A DNA stretch of 64,000 nucleotides from Zantedeschia hybrid cultivar (GCA_030544215.1 JARZZO010000011.1:45629587-45693586), one strand, 5' to 3'. Shown: positions 9,275 through 19,097, counted from the stretch's first letter. Notes: generated by a model from the sequence alone, not told the origin. Program-made: numbers and translations.

Positions 9275-10148
9275 CTGCATAACATAAAAACAAAAAAATG
9301 CAATCAGGTTCTAACAAGTTCAATTGAGTGGTTGGCAGACTCAATTGAACCTTAATCACACTAATCATACAAAAGCCCCAAATTTTAACACTTAATTAGG
9401 GTTAATTTTAACTAATTAACGCTAATAACAGGCAATTAATGCAAAAAAATGCACATTTATGTCCTAACAAGTTCAATTGAGTGGTTGGCACACTCAATTG
9501 AACCTTAATCACGCTAATCATATAAAAGCCCCAATTTTTAACCCCTAATTAGGGTTAATTTTAACTAATTAACGCTAATAATAGGCAATTAATGTAAAAA
9601 AATGCACATTTATGTCCTAACAAGTTCAATTGAGTGGTTGGCACACTCAATTGAACCTTAATTACACTAATCATACAAAAGTTCCAATTTTTAACCCCTA
9701 ATTAGAGCTAATTTTAACTAATTAACGCTAATAACATGCAATTAATGCAAAAAAATGCACATTTATGTCCTAACAAGTTCAATTGAGTGGTTGGCATACT
9801 CAATTGAACCTTAATTACACTAATCATACAAAAGTCCTAATTTTTAACCTCTAATTAGGGCTAATTTTAACTAATTAACGCTAATAACATGCAATTAATG
9901 CAAAAAAATACACATTTATGTCCTAACAAGTTCAATTGAGTGGTTGGCACACTCAATTGAACCTTAATTACACTAATCATACAAAAGCCCCAATTTTTAA
10001 TCCCTAATTAGGGTTAATTTTGAGAATTTTGTCTAATCAACATGCTAAATTTTTTTTCAACCTAAATATTAAGAGATCTACACAATAAACACAATCATAC
10101 ATCATTTGTATTTTTTTTAGAATTTTAAAAAATTAATTCGAAATATAC
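9275..10148 (-). other. 5' UTR intron of the hAT transposase
   Basis: Donor TTTAG|GTATAT at 10148 and acceptor TATGCAG ending at 9275 on the minus strand bracket 874 bp of AT-rich sequence, and the start codon lies four bases downstream. The intron is mostly the 153-bp tandem array. Leader introns of this sort are common in plant genes and can raise expression; that role here is inference. Confidence 0.6.
9300..10022. repeat. 153-bp tandem array with a hairpin in each unit
   Basis: Units begin at 9318, 9471, 9624, 9777 and 9930, exactly 153 bp apart, the last being partial. Most units carry the inverted repeat GTTCAATTGAGTG / CACTCAATTGAAC around a 7-base loop; the first and fourth have one-base arm changes. 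Units differ by only a few bases. Confidence 0.92.
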
Positions 10149-10440
10149 CTAAACTCGGATCGGAATGCGAACAAAAAATCCGACGTCGAGGGCGGCGGTG
10201 ACGGCGACCACAGCGGCGGCGGCGGCTCTCGGACGGCCGGCCGACGATGACGGGATGAAAATCCCCTCCTTTTGCTCGATATCTAAAAAAAAAATAGAAA
10301 AGAGAGAGAAAAAGAGAGAGAGAGAGAGAGTGGGCCGTCGGCGGACGGCCGTCGGCGGCGGCGGGGCCGGCGGCGAGCGGCGGCGAGCCGGGGAGGGGCT
10401 GGGGAGTGGGGAAGGGCCGGGCGCCAGCAGCAGAAACGCT
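10149..10440 (-). promoter_or_regulatory. GC-rich leader and (GA)n tract of the hAT transposase
   Basis: A strongly GC-rich stretch (CGGCGG runs at 10190-10240 and 10330-10430) is split by a GA/A-rich tract at 10287-10330. It precedes the 5' UTR intron donor, so it is the likely first exon and promoter-proximal region of the transposase. On the minus strand the (CT)n run would lie just upstream of the leader, as in many plant core promoters. No TATA box was assigned. Confidence 0.45.
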
Positions 10441-10671
10441 ACTGGCGTCTGGTTCCCGATCCCCCCTTAAGGGGAAGATCGGGACCGGCCCGAACCGGAC
10501 CCGATTTGGTCCGGTTCGGGCCGATTTCTGCCGTTTTTTTTTTTTTTCCTTTTAAAAATCGGTGGGGGGAACAGTAATTTCCCCCCCAACTCGGCTCGGA
10601 ACCCGCCGATTCCGATTCGAATCGGCCGATTCGAATCGGAATCGGCCGATTCCGCAATCCATGATCCAAAG

Positions 10672-12187
10672 CCCGCACCAACATCCTTATTTTGTTTGAA
10701 ACCTTCATCTTCCAAACCATATTCCTCAACCCTACAATCTGGATTACTCAAGATTTTTACAAAGGACTTAACTGGGAACTCTTAACTGAGAACTCTCCAT
10801 TAGCCTCCAATCTTCAAAGCCTTATATCTTCCCTCCCTTCTTCCAAATTAAAATTGTCCAAGATGTTGTGCATAATTCGGTATATTGTTCTTTTTTGAAT
10901 CAGTTCAGTTCCTTCTAAGAAATATGTTCCAATGTCTATCATTATCAGTTACTCTGAAAAAGCATCTAATCACCCTTCCTTTCCCAAGAAATAGCTCATA
11001 AAGAGACCTGAACTTGCTATAAAGAGCGGACCAAACAACAATGATCTTCCCAGAATCTGATTAATTTATTATCTCCAATCTTGTATTCAATAGAACATTC
11101 CAAGAAGTCTATGTTTCTACCAATACCTCTCCAATGGCTTGTGTTTCATGGACCTTCTGGTATTCTGCTTGTGGTACTTAAACCTGACCTCCTGCCCGCA
11201 GCAGGGATCTTCATCAAGCCCAGCTTCCACAGCTATTGTTCCAAGAGAGTGTTGTTCCTATTTGCATTGCTCCCAGATTGACAAGGCACATGCTGTTGGT
11301 TAGCTGTGCTCAGAAAAAAGATCTCCTGATAGCTTCAAATTTATCCTGGACAATATTATATAATCCGCCAATGTATTAACCCACTACCAACTAAGAGAAG
11401 TTTGGCCTTCTATCCATTGAATCTCTTGTCAAATTTTCAAATAATTTGATCCCAATCGGCAGGACAAGAGGTTAGACCAAGGTACTTAACTGGGAATAAG
11501 GAGGCTTTGCAACCAAAGAAATCTGCTTCTTCCTCACTTTATCTACTTCCTTGTCATCGGTTACTTTTAAGTCTTGTGACTGTTTCCTGTAGCACCAGCA
11601 GATTCTTTACATTAGCCAATTGCTCATGATTCCCTGTAGTGAACAATAAAATGTCGCTGGCATATTGAATATGTGAAGCTCTTAAGTGCCGAATGTGACT
11701 CCTTTATTAATCCCTTCATCTAGAGCCTTGCGCCACATCTTTTGAGAATCTGACTCACAAGAAGACAATATGGTGAGTTAGGATTCCCTTGGCAAATTCC
11801 ACGGCCGCTATTGAAAAGATCACATGGTTGTCCATTGAGCATAACAAAAGACCTAGCTGTAGTAATGCATCTGATCATTGAAGTGAGCCATCTTCTGTTG
11901 AATCCCATCACATGGAGAGTTTTCCCAATGTAATCCCAACTGATTTTATGATAGGAATTTTCAAAATCTAATTTCAATATTTTACATTCCTTTCTTCTCA
12001 TCTTTGATAGTGTAGACACCGTTGAGCTGGTAAAAAGTTATCAATAACAGATCGGACTTGTTAAAAGCAGTTCAAAACTTCTACTAGCCTATCTAGAACT
12101 TTCTTCAACCTTAAAGACATAGCTTGCGTAATAATTTTATAACAGCCATTAACTAATGGTCTGCATTGAGAAATTTCCCTGCTCCAT
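10672..12187 (-). pseudogene. old minus-strand LINE, RT core to post-RT region
   Basis: The minus strand reads CRPLVNGCYKIITQAMSLRL (about 12150), then ILKLDFENSYHKISWDYI and GRGICQGNPNSPYCLL (12019-11720), then HIQYASDILLFTTGNHEQL (about 11650). That is, RT fingers, palm D, the QG.P motif, and a YADD-type site changed to YASD. Further down come GWKAK (about 11430) and GEFSVKSSQ then VWKMKVSNKIRMLV (about 10780-10690). The 5' side is interrupted at 12187 by the insertion at 12188-13163 and continues at 13164. The low side is cut by the hAT element. Many stops and the loss of one catalytic Asp make it inactive. Confidence 0.7.
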
Positions 12188-13163
12188 TTTTATTTTTGAA
12201 AAATTTGTGGTATGTACCATCAATTTTATTAGATAAATAGAGGTAGTACATCCAAAACAGAAGAGGAGAAATTCCTCTACCTGTAAAGACAGAAAACAAA
12301 CAAAACCTACATGGTCTTTATAAACTTAGACAAGTCCTCAAGACCCTCTTTTTTTAGTGCTTGCCATACAGAGACAACACCCATTATGAATCTACTCCAG
12401 TGAAACAAAAAGGCAAAAGCCTGAATGCAAATATTCTCAGTGTAGCACTTCTGTCCTCTGAATATGCAGTCATTCCGTTGCCTCTACAAACTCCAGCAAA
12501 CAGCATGAGGAAGCATTCGGAACACCTTGTGCTGAGCTTTATTTCCTCCTGAAAAACCTGAGAGACTTGAAAGCAATTCCACATATCTTGAATCTGCTGG
12601 AACCTACAGTGAAATCCTACCAAATCTGATACAATCCTCCAAACATCCTTGGCCACTTCACGTTGAATAAATAAATGGTCCACATCCTCGTCAAACCTCC
12701 CGCTAAAACACACATTAGTTATCAGCATCTGTTGCCCACTTTCTTCTGTAGACTTCTGTAACTATCCTCTTCTGAAATAAAAGCCACATAAAACCTCTTA
12801 TTTTTAAAGGATATTTAACTTTCCACACCTCTTGAAAAGAAGGGCGTGAAGGCAAATCCCCTTCTATTAAACTGTAGAGAGATTTAACCTAGAAGCATCC
12901 ATTGTTCTTTAACCAAACTACTTTATCTTTCACATCCAGTTTGACTACAATCTGTGACAAATCCTTTATTAATTTAACATATTCACAACTTCTTGATCTT
13001 TCAAATTTTTCCTAAGGATGACATTTCACTGTGCTCTCTCCCCATCAGCACCAATACGGTGGAACTTAAATAGAGAGATCTGTTTTCAATACCAATAGGG
13101 TGGAACTAAAATATCTTTGGTATCAACACCAATAGGGTTGTATATACCACAAAGTTTGATAAT
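12188..13163 (-). mobile_element. 5'-truncated LINE inserted in the older LINE
   Basis: A 976-bp insertion flanked by the 9-bp duplication CTGCTCCAT (12179-12187 and 13164-13172). The T-rich low end (TTTTATTTTTGAAAAATT) is the poly(A)-like tail on the minus strand. Coding relics read VILRKNLKDQEVVNMLN (about 13020-12965), SLYSLIEGDLPSRPS then VWKVKYPLKIRGFMWLLFQK (about 12880-12780) and DEDVDHLFIQREVAKDVW (about 12690-12640). These are the ORF2 C-terminal part and zf-RVT domain, close to the LINE at 15126-16745. Its 5' end carries scrambled copies of flanking target sequence. Confidence 0.8.
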
Positions 13164-13395
13164 CTGCTCCATTAATCTTTGGTATCAACACCAGTAGGGT
13201 GGAACTAAAATGGAGAGGTCTGTTTTCAAATTCCTTGACTACCTCTATTAGATCCACTTTGATAACATCCCAAAATATCTGATAGAAAGTGGTAAGGAAT
13301 CCATGGGGCCAAAGTGGTAAGGAATCCATGGGGCCCTGGAGATGTGGAACCCTCCATTCTAAACATTGATGGGCAGTCTGTATAAACAATTTAAT
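13164..13395 (-). pseudogene. old minus-strand LINE, RT N-terminal piece
   Basis: The minus strand reads PHGFLTTFYQIFWDVIKVDL then HFSSTLLVLIPKINGA, the conserved N-terminal RT block (PDGF...LIPK). It breaks off exactly at the duplication CTGCTCCAT. Joining it across the 976-bp insertion restores LIPKINGAG... followed by SQCRPLV, the usual next motif. A 25-bp perfect tandem duplication (13286-13310 and 13311-13335) shifts the frame in front of PHGF. Confidence 0.7.
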
Positions 13396-14111
13396 AAAGT
13401 AGCTAGTCCTAAATGCTACGAGTCAGTTTCTGTAACGTCCTGTACTCCATAACATCAAGGTATTGCTGTTTCATCGTCATTCTCACTTCGTCATCAGAGT
13501 CATCCACTATCATTGGTGTAGGCTTAGTAGGATCACGTCATATAACATCAGGTGCTTGAACTTCTATGTTCAAATCTCTTCTTCGATGGCCATGTATCTC
13601 CTTCTGAAGCTGAAGCTCATATTCATTTCTGCGATGCTTTTAAGACACAGGATATAATTTCATTGGAGCTTAATGGATAATTCATTTGGATTTTTATGGG
13701 AGTCATATTTGTAGTGTTAGGTATTCGTGTTTTGCAGTTTTCGTCAAGCTTCGTGTTTGTAGTCTTTAGACAAGGCTTCCGTGCGTTTCTGTTAGTCATC
13801 ACTCAGAATCAGGGAACAGGAAATTAAATTAGAAATTGGATTGGTGATATATTTCTTATTCAAATATTTAACTAGTCAAACAAATGCTTTGCTGATACAT
13901 GTAAAGAATAATGTTCCTCCATATAATTCAAGTCAATAATTTTCCTCCATAAGCAGCTAATTTCAAGTAAATAACTATGTTGCACAAGGCATGGGAAATG
14001 TTCCTGGGCCCTTCTGAACTGGCTGCTTGCAATTCTGTCCTTACTAATCTGTGGGGGTATGAACGATTTTTCTGTATAACCACTGAAGAATGAAGGACTT
14101 TTATTTCACAG
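13396..14111. other. stretch with no identified gene; possible coding relic on minus strand
   Basis: About 13425-13640 reads on the minus strand as HRRNEYELQLQKEIHGHRRR then DPTKPTPMIVDDSDDEVRMT and MKQQYLDVMEYRTLQKL, with one stop. It looks like a degraded protein-coding piece of unknown origin. The rest (13660-14110) is AT-rich, with T-rich sequence leading into the exon at 14112. Confidence 0.3.
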
Positions 14112-14201
14112 TGCGAGTATAGAATCAAGAGTCTCCGCAATGAAGACAGTGTCATGCGTGCCATTAGAAGTCAGCAGCGAGCTCAATGTAATTGGGACAA
14201 G
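14112..14201 (+). CDS. exon of an unrecognised host gene (1 of 3)
   Basis: A 90-bp phase-0 exon between acceptor TTTATTTCACAG and donor AAG|GTAACT. It encodes CEYRIKSLRNEDSVMRAIRS then QQRAQCNWDK. Exact splice sites, an open frame and the next two exons also in phase 0 argue for a genuine nuclear gene. I do not recognise the family. The gene could be intact outside the window, or these exons could be a fragment stranded by transposon insertion. Confidence 0.6.
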
Positions 14202-14246
14202 GTAACTTGCAATCTTTTGTTATAAGCCTATACGGTCCTTTTTCAG

Positions 14247-14477
14247 AATGGATATTGTATCCTGATACCCGTAAAATTGTCTAATAAGGTAAGGAAATAT
14301 GTGATGTACACTTGGGGCCCTCGCAACCTAGACGGAACTGATATAAGCATCATGGAACAGCATGGCAATGCAATGATAGACTCTTTTCGTGGAATTGGGT
14401 CTCTTCATAAACCAAAGCTATCTGCAAGAAAAGATTCTATTCATTTAGATGTACAAGGCATCACTCCAGTGGAGACT
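14247..14477 (+). CDS. exon of an unrecognised host gene (2 of 3)
   Basis: A 231-bp phase-0 exon (77 codons) with acceptor CCTTTTTCAG and donor ACT|GTAAGT. It encodes NGYCILIPVKLSNKVRKYVM then YTWGPRNLDGTDISIMEQHG, FRGIGSLHKPKLSARKDSIH and LDVQGITPVET. No transposon motif is present. An alternative internal donor (AATAAG|GTAAGG at 14288) would give a 42-bp exon, but the frame runs on cleanly, so one exon is preferred. The 45-bp gap to exon 1 is short for a plant intron and is the weak point of the model. Confidence 0.55.
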
Positions 14478-14562
14478 GTAAGTTTCATGCTTATTTTACA
14501 ACTTGACAATGATATGTAAACCTTACTGCTGCATGATCTGATGATTGAAGAATGTGATACAG

Positions 14563-14658
14563 GTTGTTTGTCCTGGAGCATCCCATGCTGAAATAGTAAC
14601 AGGGTCTGCAAGTTGTACATGCGTTGGGGAAAAGCCCCCAGGTTCAGACAATTTATAT
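14563..14658 (+). CDS. exon of an unrecognised host gene (3 of 3)
   Basis: A 96-bp phase-0 exon with acceptor GTGATACAG and donor TAT|GTAAGT. It encodes VVCPGASHAEIVTGSASCTC then VGEKPPGSDNLY. The next 430 bp are AT-rich without a clear exon, and then a LINE begins, so the following exon, if any, is far downstream. The exons at 41200-41331 and 41598-41660 are on the same strand and also start in phase 0. They could belong to the same gene, but nothing proves it. Confidence 0.55.
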
Positions 14659-15125
14659 GTAAGTTTATTTTGGCTTTTACATCCTCATTCCTCCTCATAG
14701 ATTACTTGAATTTTGTACCACATTCAAGAAACTTATGGCAATGAATCTTCGGGCATTTATTTGTCTATATTTTTATCTATACTTTTTTAGTTTCATAGAT
14801 TTGTTTGCATCAAATTTCTCTATTATGGAACCAATATGTGTAATGTCCAACTGATCTTTAGCCTTTATTGTTTTGCACTGGGATATAATATATATGCCTC
14901 AGTCAGGTCAAATTTTCTGTGGAAAATTGGAAATTGCCGTTCAACTTGTTTTTGTCTTGAAAGTTATCTTCATATGTCGATGTTATGATGAGATAGTCGC
15001 TGCTTATGCCTATGTTGTGGTTTACTAAAGCAACAACTCTTTGGGAACTAAATCATTTGCAATAAAAAACCATATCACTGTTAGTATATGCATTTATGAC
15101 TGAAAATACGGCGACCCCAGCATCA

Positions 15126-16745
15126 GCTGTAAAGGCCATACTAGAGATCAATGACACTCTACTTTTTTTAGAAGGAGGACCAGATCAGCTACATAACCTT
15201 TTGTTTGTTCTTAAGACATTTGAGTTCACATCTGGTCTTCAGATAAATTTTGAGAAAACTTCAATTATAGGAGTAAATTTGCAGGTAGAGGAACTGAATG
15301 CCTGTGCTCAGATTTGTGCATGTAAAATAGAAGTGTTGCCGATAGTATATCTGTGCCTACCCCTGCATTATACTTCTACTAGAATAGCTGATTGGCAAAC
15401 TATGGTCAATAAATTACAAAGGAAATTATCTCTATGGAAAGCTAAAAAGCTGAGTTTGGGAGGCCGAATCACTCTTCTCAATTCTGTGCTATCCTCAATT
15501 CCAGTGTACTATATGTCAGTTCTCATTATACCGAAGGAGGTCATCAAAAGAATTGATAATGGGTTTTTTTATGGGGAGGTAACAATGACGACAAAAAAGG
15601 AATTCCGTTGGTACAATGGAGAAAAGTATGTCAGTCTAAGAAGAATGGAGGGGTGGGAGTTAAAAATCTGCGCATTATGAATTTGTCTCTGCTGGGAAAA
15701 TGGTTGTGGAGGATGCTCAATGATGAAGACCAGATGTGGAAAGAAATTATGAAATTCAGATATTATGCAAATTGTGGTAAATTCAGAATTTTCAGCACAA
15801 ATAACAGAGTTCTATCTCCTATCTGGAAGGGCATAATGAAATCTGCAGAATGGGTTTTTAAATTCAGCAGAATAACTGTCGGAAATGGGATGAATACTTA
15901 TTTTTGGTATGATAGATGGATTGGGGATTTTTTGCTTAAGGATAAGTTCTCTCTTATCTTTAATATTACTGTGAATAAATGGAAGACAGTCGTAGATTTA
16001 TATATTTGTGAGGAGGGGAAGCAATTTTGGAATATTAATCTTCGGAGGAATCTGAAAGATGCAGAGCTGGATCAATTCTCAGAACTCATGTCTTTACTGT
16101 ATGATGTTAAGATAGATCCACAGAACCAAGATAGAATGGTATGGACAGACAACAATGGGATTTTCTCAGTTAAGTCTTTGTATTCTTTGATAGAAGGGAA
16201 TATATCAACTTCCCCATTTTATAAGGGAATTTGGAAGGTTAAGTCGCCATTAAAGATAAGAGCTTTTATGTGGCTTCTATTCCAAAAGAGAATTGTCACA
16301 AGGATGTACAGAAAACACTGGGACACTAATAGCTCAACTATATGTCCGATGTGTAATTTATTGGATGAGGATGTGGAACATTTATTTATTCATTGTAAAA
16401 TAAGTAAAGAAGTCTGGAGCATTATTTCTGCAAGCTTGAACAAACAACTGAATTTCCAAGAGTATTTGGAGGTGCATGAATGATAGTGTATTCAAGGGGA
16501 ATAAAATCTACATTGAAAACATATGTATGCAAGCGTTTTCATGGTGGTACCAGTGGAGTCGACACATTTTGGGCATTTCTTCTGGGAGTTGGACTAGAAG
16601 CACAAGCCATATGTAATTTTTGTTTTTTCTTTTCTGTTTTTATGGTCAGAGGAATCTCTCCTCTAGACTATCTTTGGATGTACTCCCTCTATTTATTTTG
16701 ATAAAATTGGTAGTACACTTGATTCTATTCAAAAATAAAAAAGAG
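15126..16745 (+). pseudogene. 5'-truncated LINE, RT thumb to zf-RVT and 3' tail
   Basis: Starts within RT just at the (Y)ADD region (NDTLLFLEGGPDQLHNLL), then TSGLQINFEKTSIIGVN, KAKKLSLGGRITLLNSVLSS, and after a frameshift about 15608-15680 GVKNLRIMNLSLLGKWLWRM. Further on come TVGNGMNTYFWYDRWIGDF, SLYSLIEGNISTSPF, KVKSPLKIRAFMWLLFQKR and the zinc motif CPMCNLLDEDVEHLFIHC. The coding part ends at 16483 and a 3' UTR runs to an A-rich tail about 16725-16745. The catalytic part of RT is missing, so it was truncated on insertion. No target duplication was found. It lies downstream of the host exons, possibly in an intron. Confidence 0.8.
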
Positions 16746-17229
16746 AGATCACTCCGATCATATGGTAATGGTTTGGGTGGCCTACAAAAGTTAAATAGTA
16801 AAGTAAATCCCGCAAGAACCAAGCAAAAGGAAGCGTGTGTGAAGAACATCATACATTAGCAAACGAAGATAATAAATAGTACGAAGGAAACTGCATAGCC
16901 ATTAAAGTGATTTACGTATCCCAAATGATAAGGGTAAAACCTTTCTGAAGAATATGCTAAACTTTCCTTAAACGAGTATGGCTCCTTGCTGTGCCGATGA
17001 CTCCCAACTCTTGGTAGTACATTGTGACTTTAGCACCCGCAAAAAGAAAAGAAAACAAGGAAAAGGTGACAGTAAGTATCAAACTCATATAGGATTCCTT
17101 CCTGTCCACCACCACTTATTACAAGAGCATGTAGCTAATTAATAAGAAATTCTACTCTTTCAGTGCTGTTAGTTATGTATGTCTGTCAAACCAATCACAT
17201 AACTATTGTACAATCTTATTCTTTTAATA
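16746..17229. other. unassigned AT-rich spacer
   Basis: No ORF, terminal repeat or RNA gene could be supported here. It lies between the LINE tail and the copia LTR fragment. Confidence 0.5.
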
Positions 17230-17478
17230 ATAATAAAGACTTCATATTCATTACATGTAAGTTGATATAACATTTCATAATGAAGTCTATGAATATGTGC
17301 AATGTATGTTAATTATGATAAGATCATAATAATAAAATTAATATCTTGTAAACACATATTCTTAATTATTCATAGTCGGAGGATATTTGAGAAGGACATC
17401 AAAGATCCGGTGAGATTAAACGGGTTACTCCTGCTCATAAGATGAGGGTGATTGGTCTCATAATCACTTGTGTGCTTG
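17230..17478 (+). repeat. Tork-like copia LTR fragment
   Basis: Contains TATGATAAGATCATAATAAT, AAACACATATTCTTAATTAT, TAGTCGGAGGATATTTGAGA AGGACATCAAAGATCCGG and a tail around CACTTGTGTG. The same ordered words occur in the LTR at 62474-64000 (about 62610-62800: GATGAGATCATAATTA, AGTCGGAGGATTTTTGAGAA, GGATATCAAATATCCGG). It is joined directly to RT sequence, so PBS, gag, protease and integrase are missing. Confidence 0.6.
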
Positions 17479-18297
17479 TGTGGAGATGTTAAGGTAAACA
17501 ATGGAAACCTTGAGGAAGAGGTGTGCATGATGTAACCTGAAGATTACACATTCAAAGAGCATTCAGACAAAATGTGCAAGCTTCAGAGATCCATCTATGG
17601 ATTGAAGCAAGCTTCCTGGAGTTGGAACATAAGGCAATCAATTCTTATGACTTCATTGAGAATGAAGATAAATCATGTATGTATAAAAAAAATTGGTGGG
17701 AGTGCAATCACTTTTCTCTTACTTTATGCTGATGACATCCTATTCATCGGAAATAATGTAGTGATGTTATCATCGCTAAAAGTATAGTTGTTAAAGAACT
17801 TCTCTATGAAGGATTTGAGAGAAACATCCTATATATTAGGAATATAAATATATAGAGATAGGTCGAAGAGGATGCTTGGCTTGACCCAATTCATATATAT
17901 AGACGTCATTGTCAAAAGGTTTGATATAGAGAATTCTAAAAGAAGTCTCGTACCTATGAGACATGGAATTTATCTTTCTAAGGAATAATTTTCTAAAACT
18001 CCTGAAGAGGAAGAAAGCATCAATAGGGTTTCCTATCCATCTGCGATAGGGTCTATCATGTACGTTATGCTATGTACAAGGCCTCATGTGGCGTATGCTC
18101 CAAGTGTTATGAGCAGCTATCAGGCAGATCTAGGTGATGCACAGTGGAAGGCTATGAAATATATTCTTAAGTACTTGAGAAGAACTAAACATATGTTCCT
18201 GGTCTATAGAGGAGGTGTCTTGAAGCTGCAAGGATACACTGACTCGAGCTTCCAGTTTGATAAAAGATTTGCTTTTCAGTTTCTAGACAGAATGTGA
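17479..18297 (+). pseudogene. Tork-like copia reverse transcriptase / RNase H remnant
   Basis: Reads NGNLEEEVCMM then YTFKEHSDKMCKLQRSIYGL KQAS, FLLLYADDILFIGNNV (catalytic YADD), MKDLRETSYILGI, RSKRMLGLTQ, IGSIMYVMLCTRPHVAYAPS, ILKYLRRTKHMFLVYRGG and a last LQGYTDSSFQ. This order is Ty1/copia RT palm, connection and RNase H start. Stops and frame changes occur about 17840, 17960 and 17990. The 5' part of pol is missing because the LTR fragment abuts it at about 17479. RNase H is lost after SSFQ. Confidence 0.8.
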
Positions 18298-18351
18298 AAT
18301 ATGAAAATAGTCCCAACTAAATGCTAGTAGAATCCCTAAACAATGACACAT

Positions 18352-18443
18352 GCAGTGGTTCCTTTTAAAACCTAGCTATGATATGAATCAAATCCTAGCA
18401 GTGGTTTCTTTTAAAACCTAGCTATGATATGAATCAAAGCTTA
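18352..18443. repeat. 46-bp tandem duplication
   Basis: Two near-identical 46-bp units (CAGTGGTTYCTTTTAAAACC...) start at 18352 and 18398. The rest of 18298-18780 shows no gene. Confidence 0.8.
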
Positions 18444-18895
18444 ATTTACAATATCACAAGGTACCAATTATACTAAGCTGAAACCTTTTCCCAAACCCAA
18501 CAAGTGTGGGCTGCATGGACGCAACCCTAGCTCCCTCCAAGTAATCATCCATGATTCTCCAATTTCACATAACAAATTAACAGCACTTCCTCTAAATGAG
18601 AGAGCTTGTCCCACTTAAACGTGGGTTGAAAAATAAAACAAATGAGAAGAGGATGAGAGCTAGGCATGTAATAAATGGAAGGGGCAGGTCTCCTACCTCA
18701 AGGTGTGCATAGTCCTCCTTAAGATGGCCCCAAGGTCTGATCCCGATGACTGTCATCTTCTCCTTGCTCCCTGCGTACTCTTCAATGAAAAGGGACTGGT
18801 TTTCTAATTTTGTTTTTTGATTTTTCTCTGTATTTTATGAATTTCCTAGTGCTCCCTCTCTCTCCTAGGATTTTCCTCTCTCTAGGAGGGCTCCT

Positions 18896-18917
18896 CCTCA
18901 CTCTCTCTCTCTCTCTG

Positions 18918-18948
<31 letters not shown>
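18896..18948. repeat. compound (CT)n / (CA)n microsatellite
   Basis: A run of CT dinucleotides followed by GT and about 14 CA units. Neighbouring (CT)-rich sequence starts at about 18855. Confidence 0.95.
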
Positions 18949-18951
<3 letters not shown>

Positions 18952-19003
18952 GTGCGCCCCCCTGCTGCTGTAGCAACTGATAAGGAGAAGGGCAGACGGT
19001 CCA

Positions 19004-19097
19004 CCTCCTTTTATAGGACGTAAGGTTGGTTCAACCAAGGGAAGGCTGAACCTCCTTTTATAGGACGTAAGGTTGGTTCAACCAAGGGAAGGCTGAA
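19004..19097. repeat. 47-bp perfect tandem duplication
   Basis: The unit beginning CCTCCTTTTATAGGACG is present at 19004 and 19051 without visible differences, suggesting a recent event. Confidence 0.9.

Larger units (their letters stand above)
5387..10663 (-). mobile_element. near-complete hAT transposon (BED / DUF659 / hATC type)
   Basis: This 5277-bp element is flanked by a perfect 8-bp duplication ATCCAAAG (5379-5386 and 10664-10671). The ends are CAAGGAATTCCGG and ...CCGCAATCCATG, imperfect inverted repeats of the CATGGA type. About 120 bp at the left end and 200 bp at the right end are filled with GATCCCGACCC, GGCCGATCC and GGCCGATTCGAATCGG words. The minus strand carries a multi-exon transposase gene (9270 down to 5751), a 5' UTR intron with a minisatellite, and a GC-rich first exon. 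At least two frameshifts in the gene suggest it is now defective. It is inserted in the old minus-strand LINE. Confidence 0.85.

Noticed and set aside
9300..10022. CRISPR-like array
   Set aside because: The units are near-identical over their whole 153 bp with no variable spacers, in an intron of a eukaryotic transposase.
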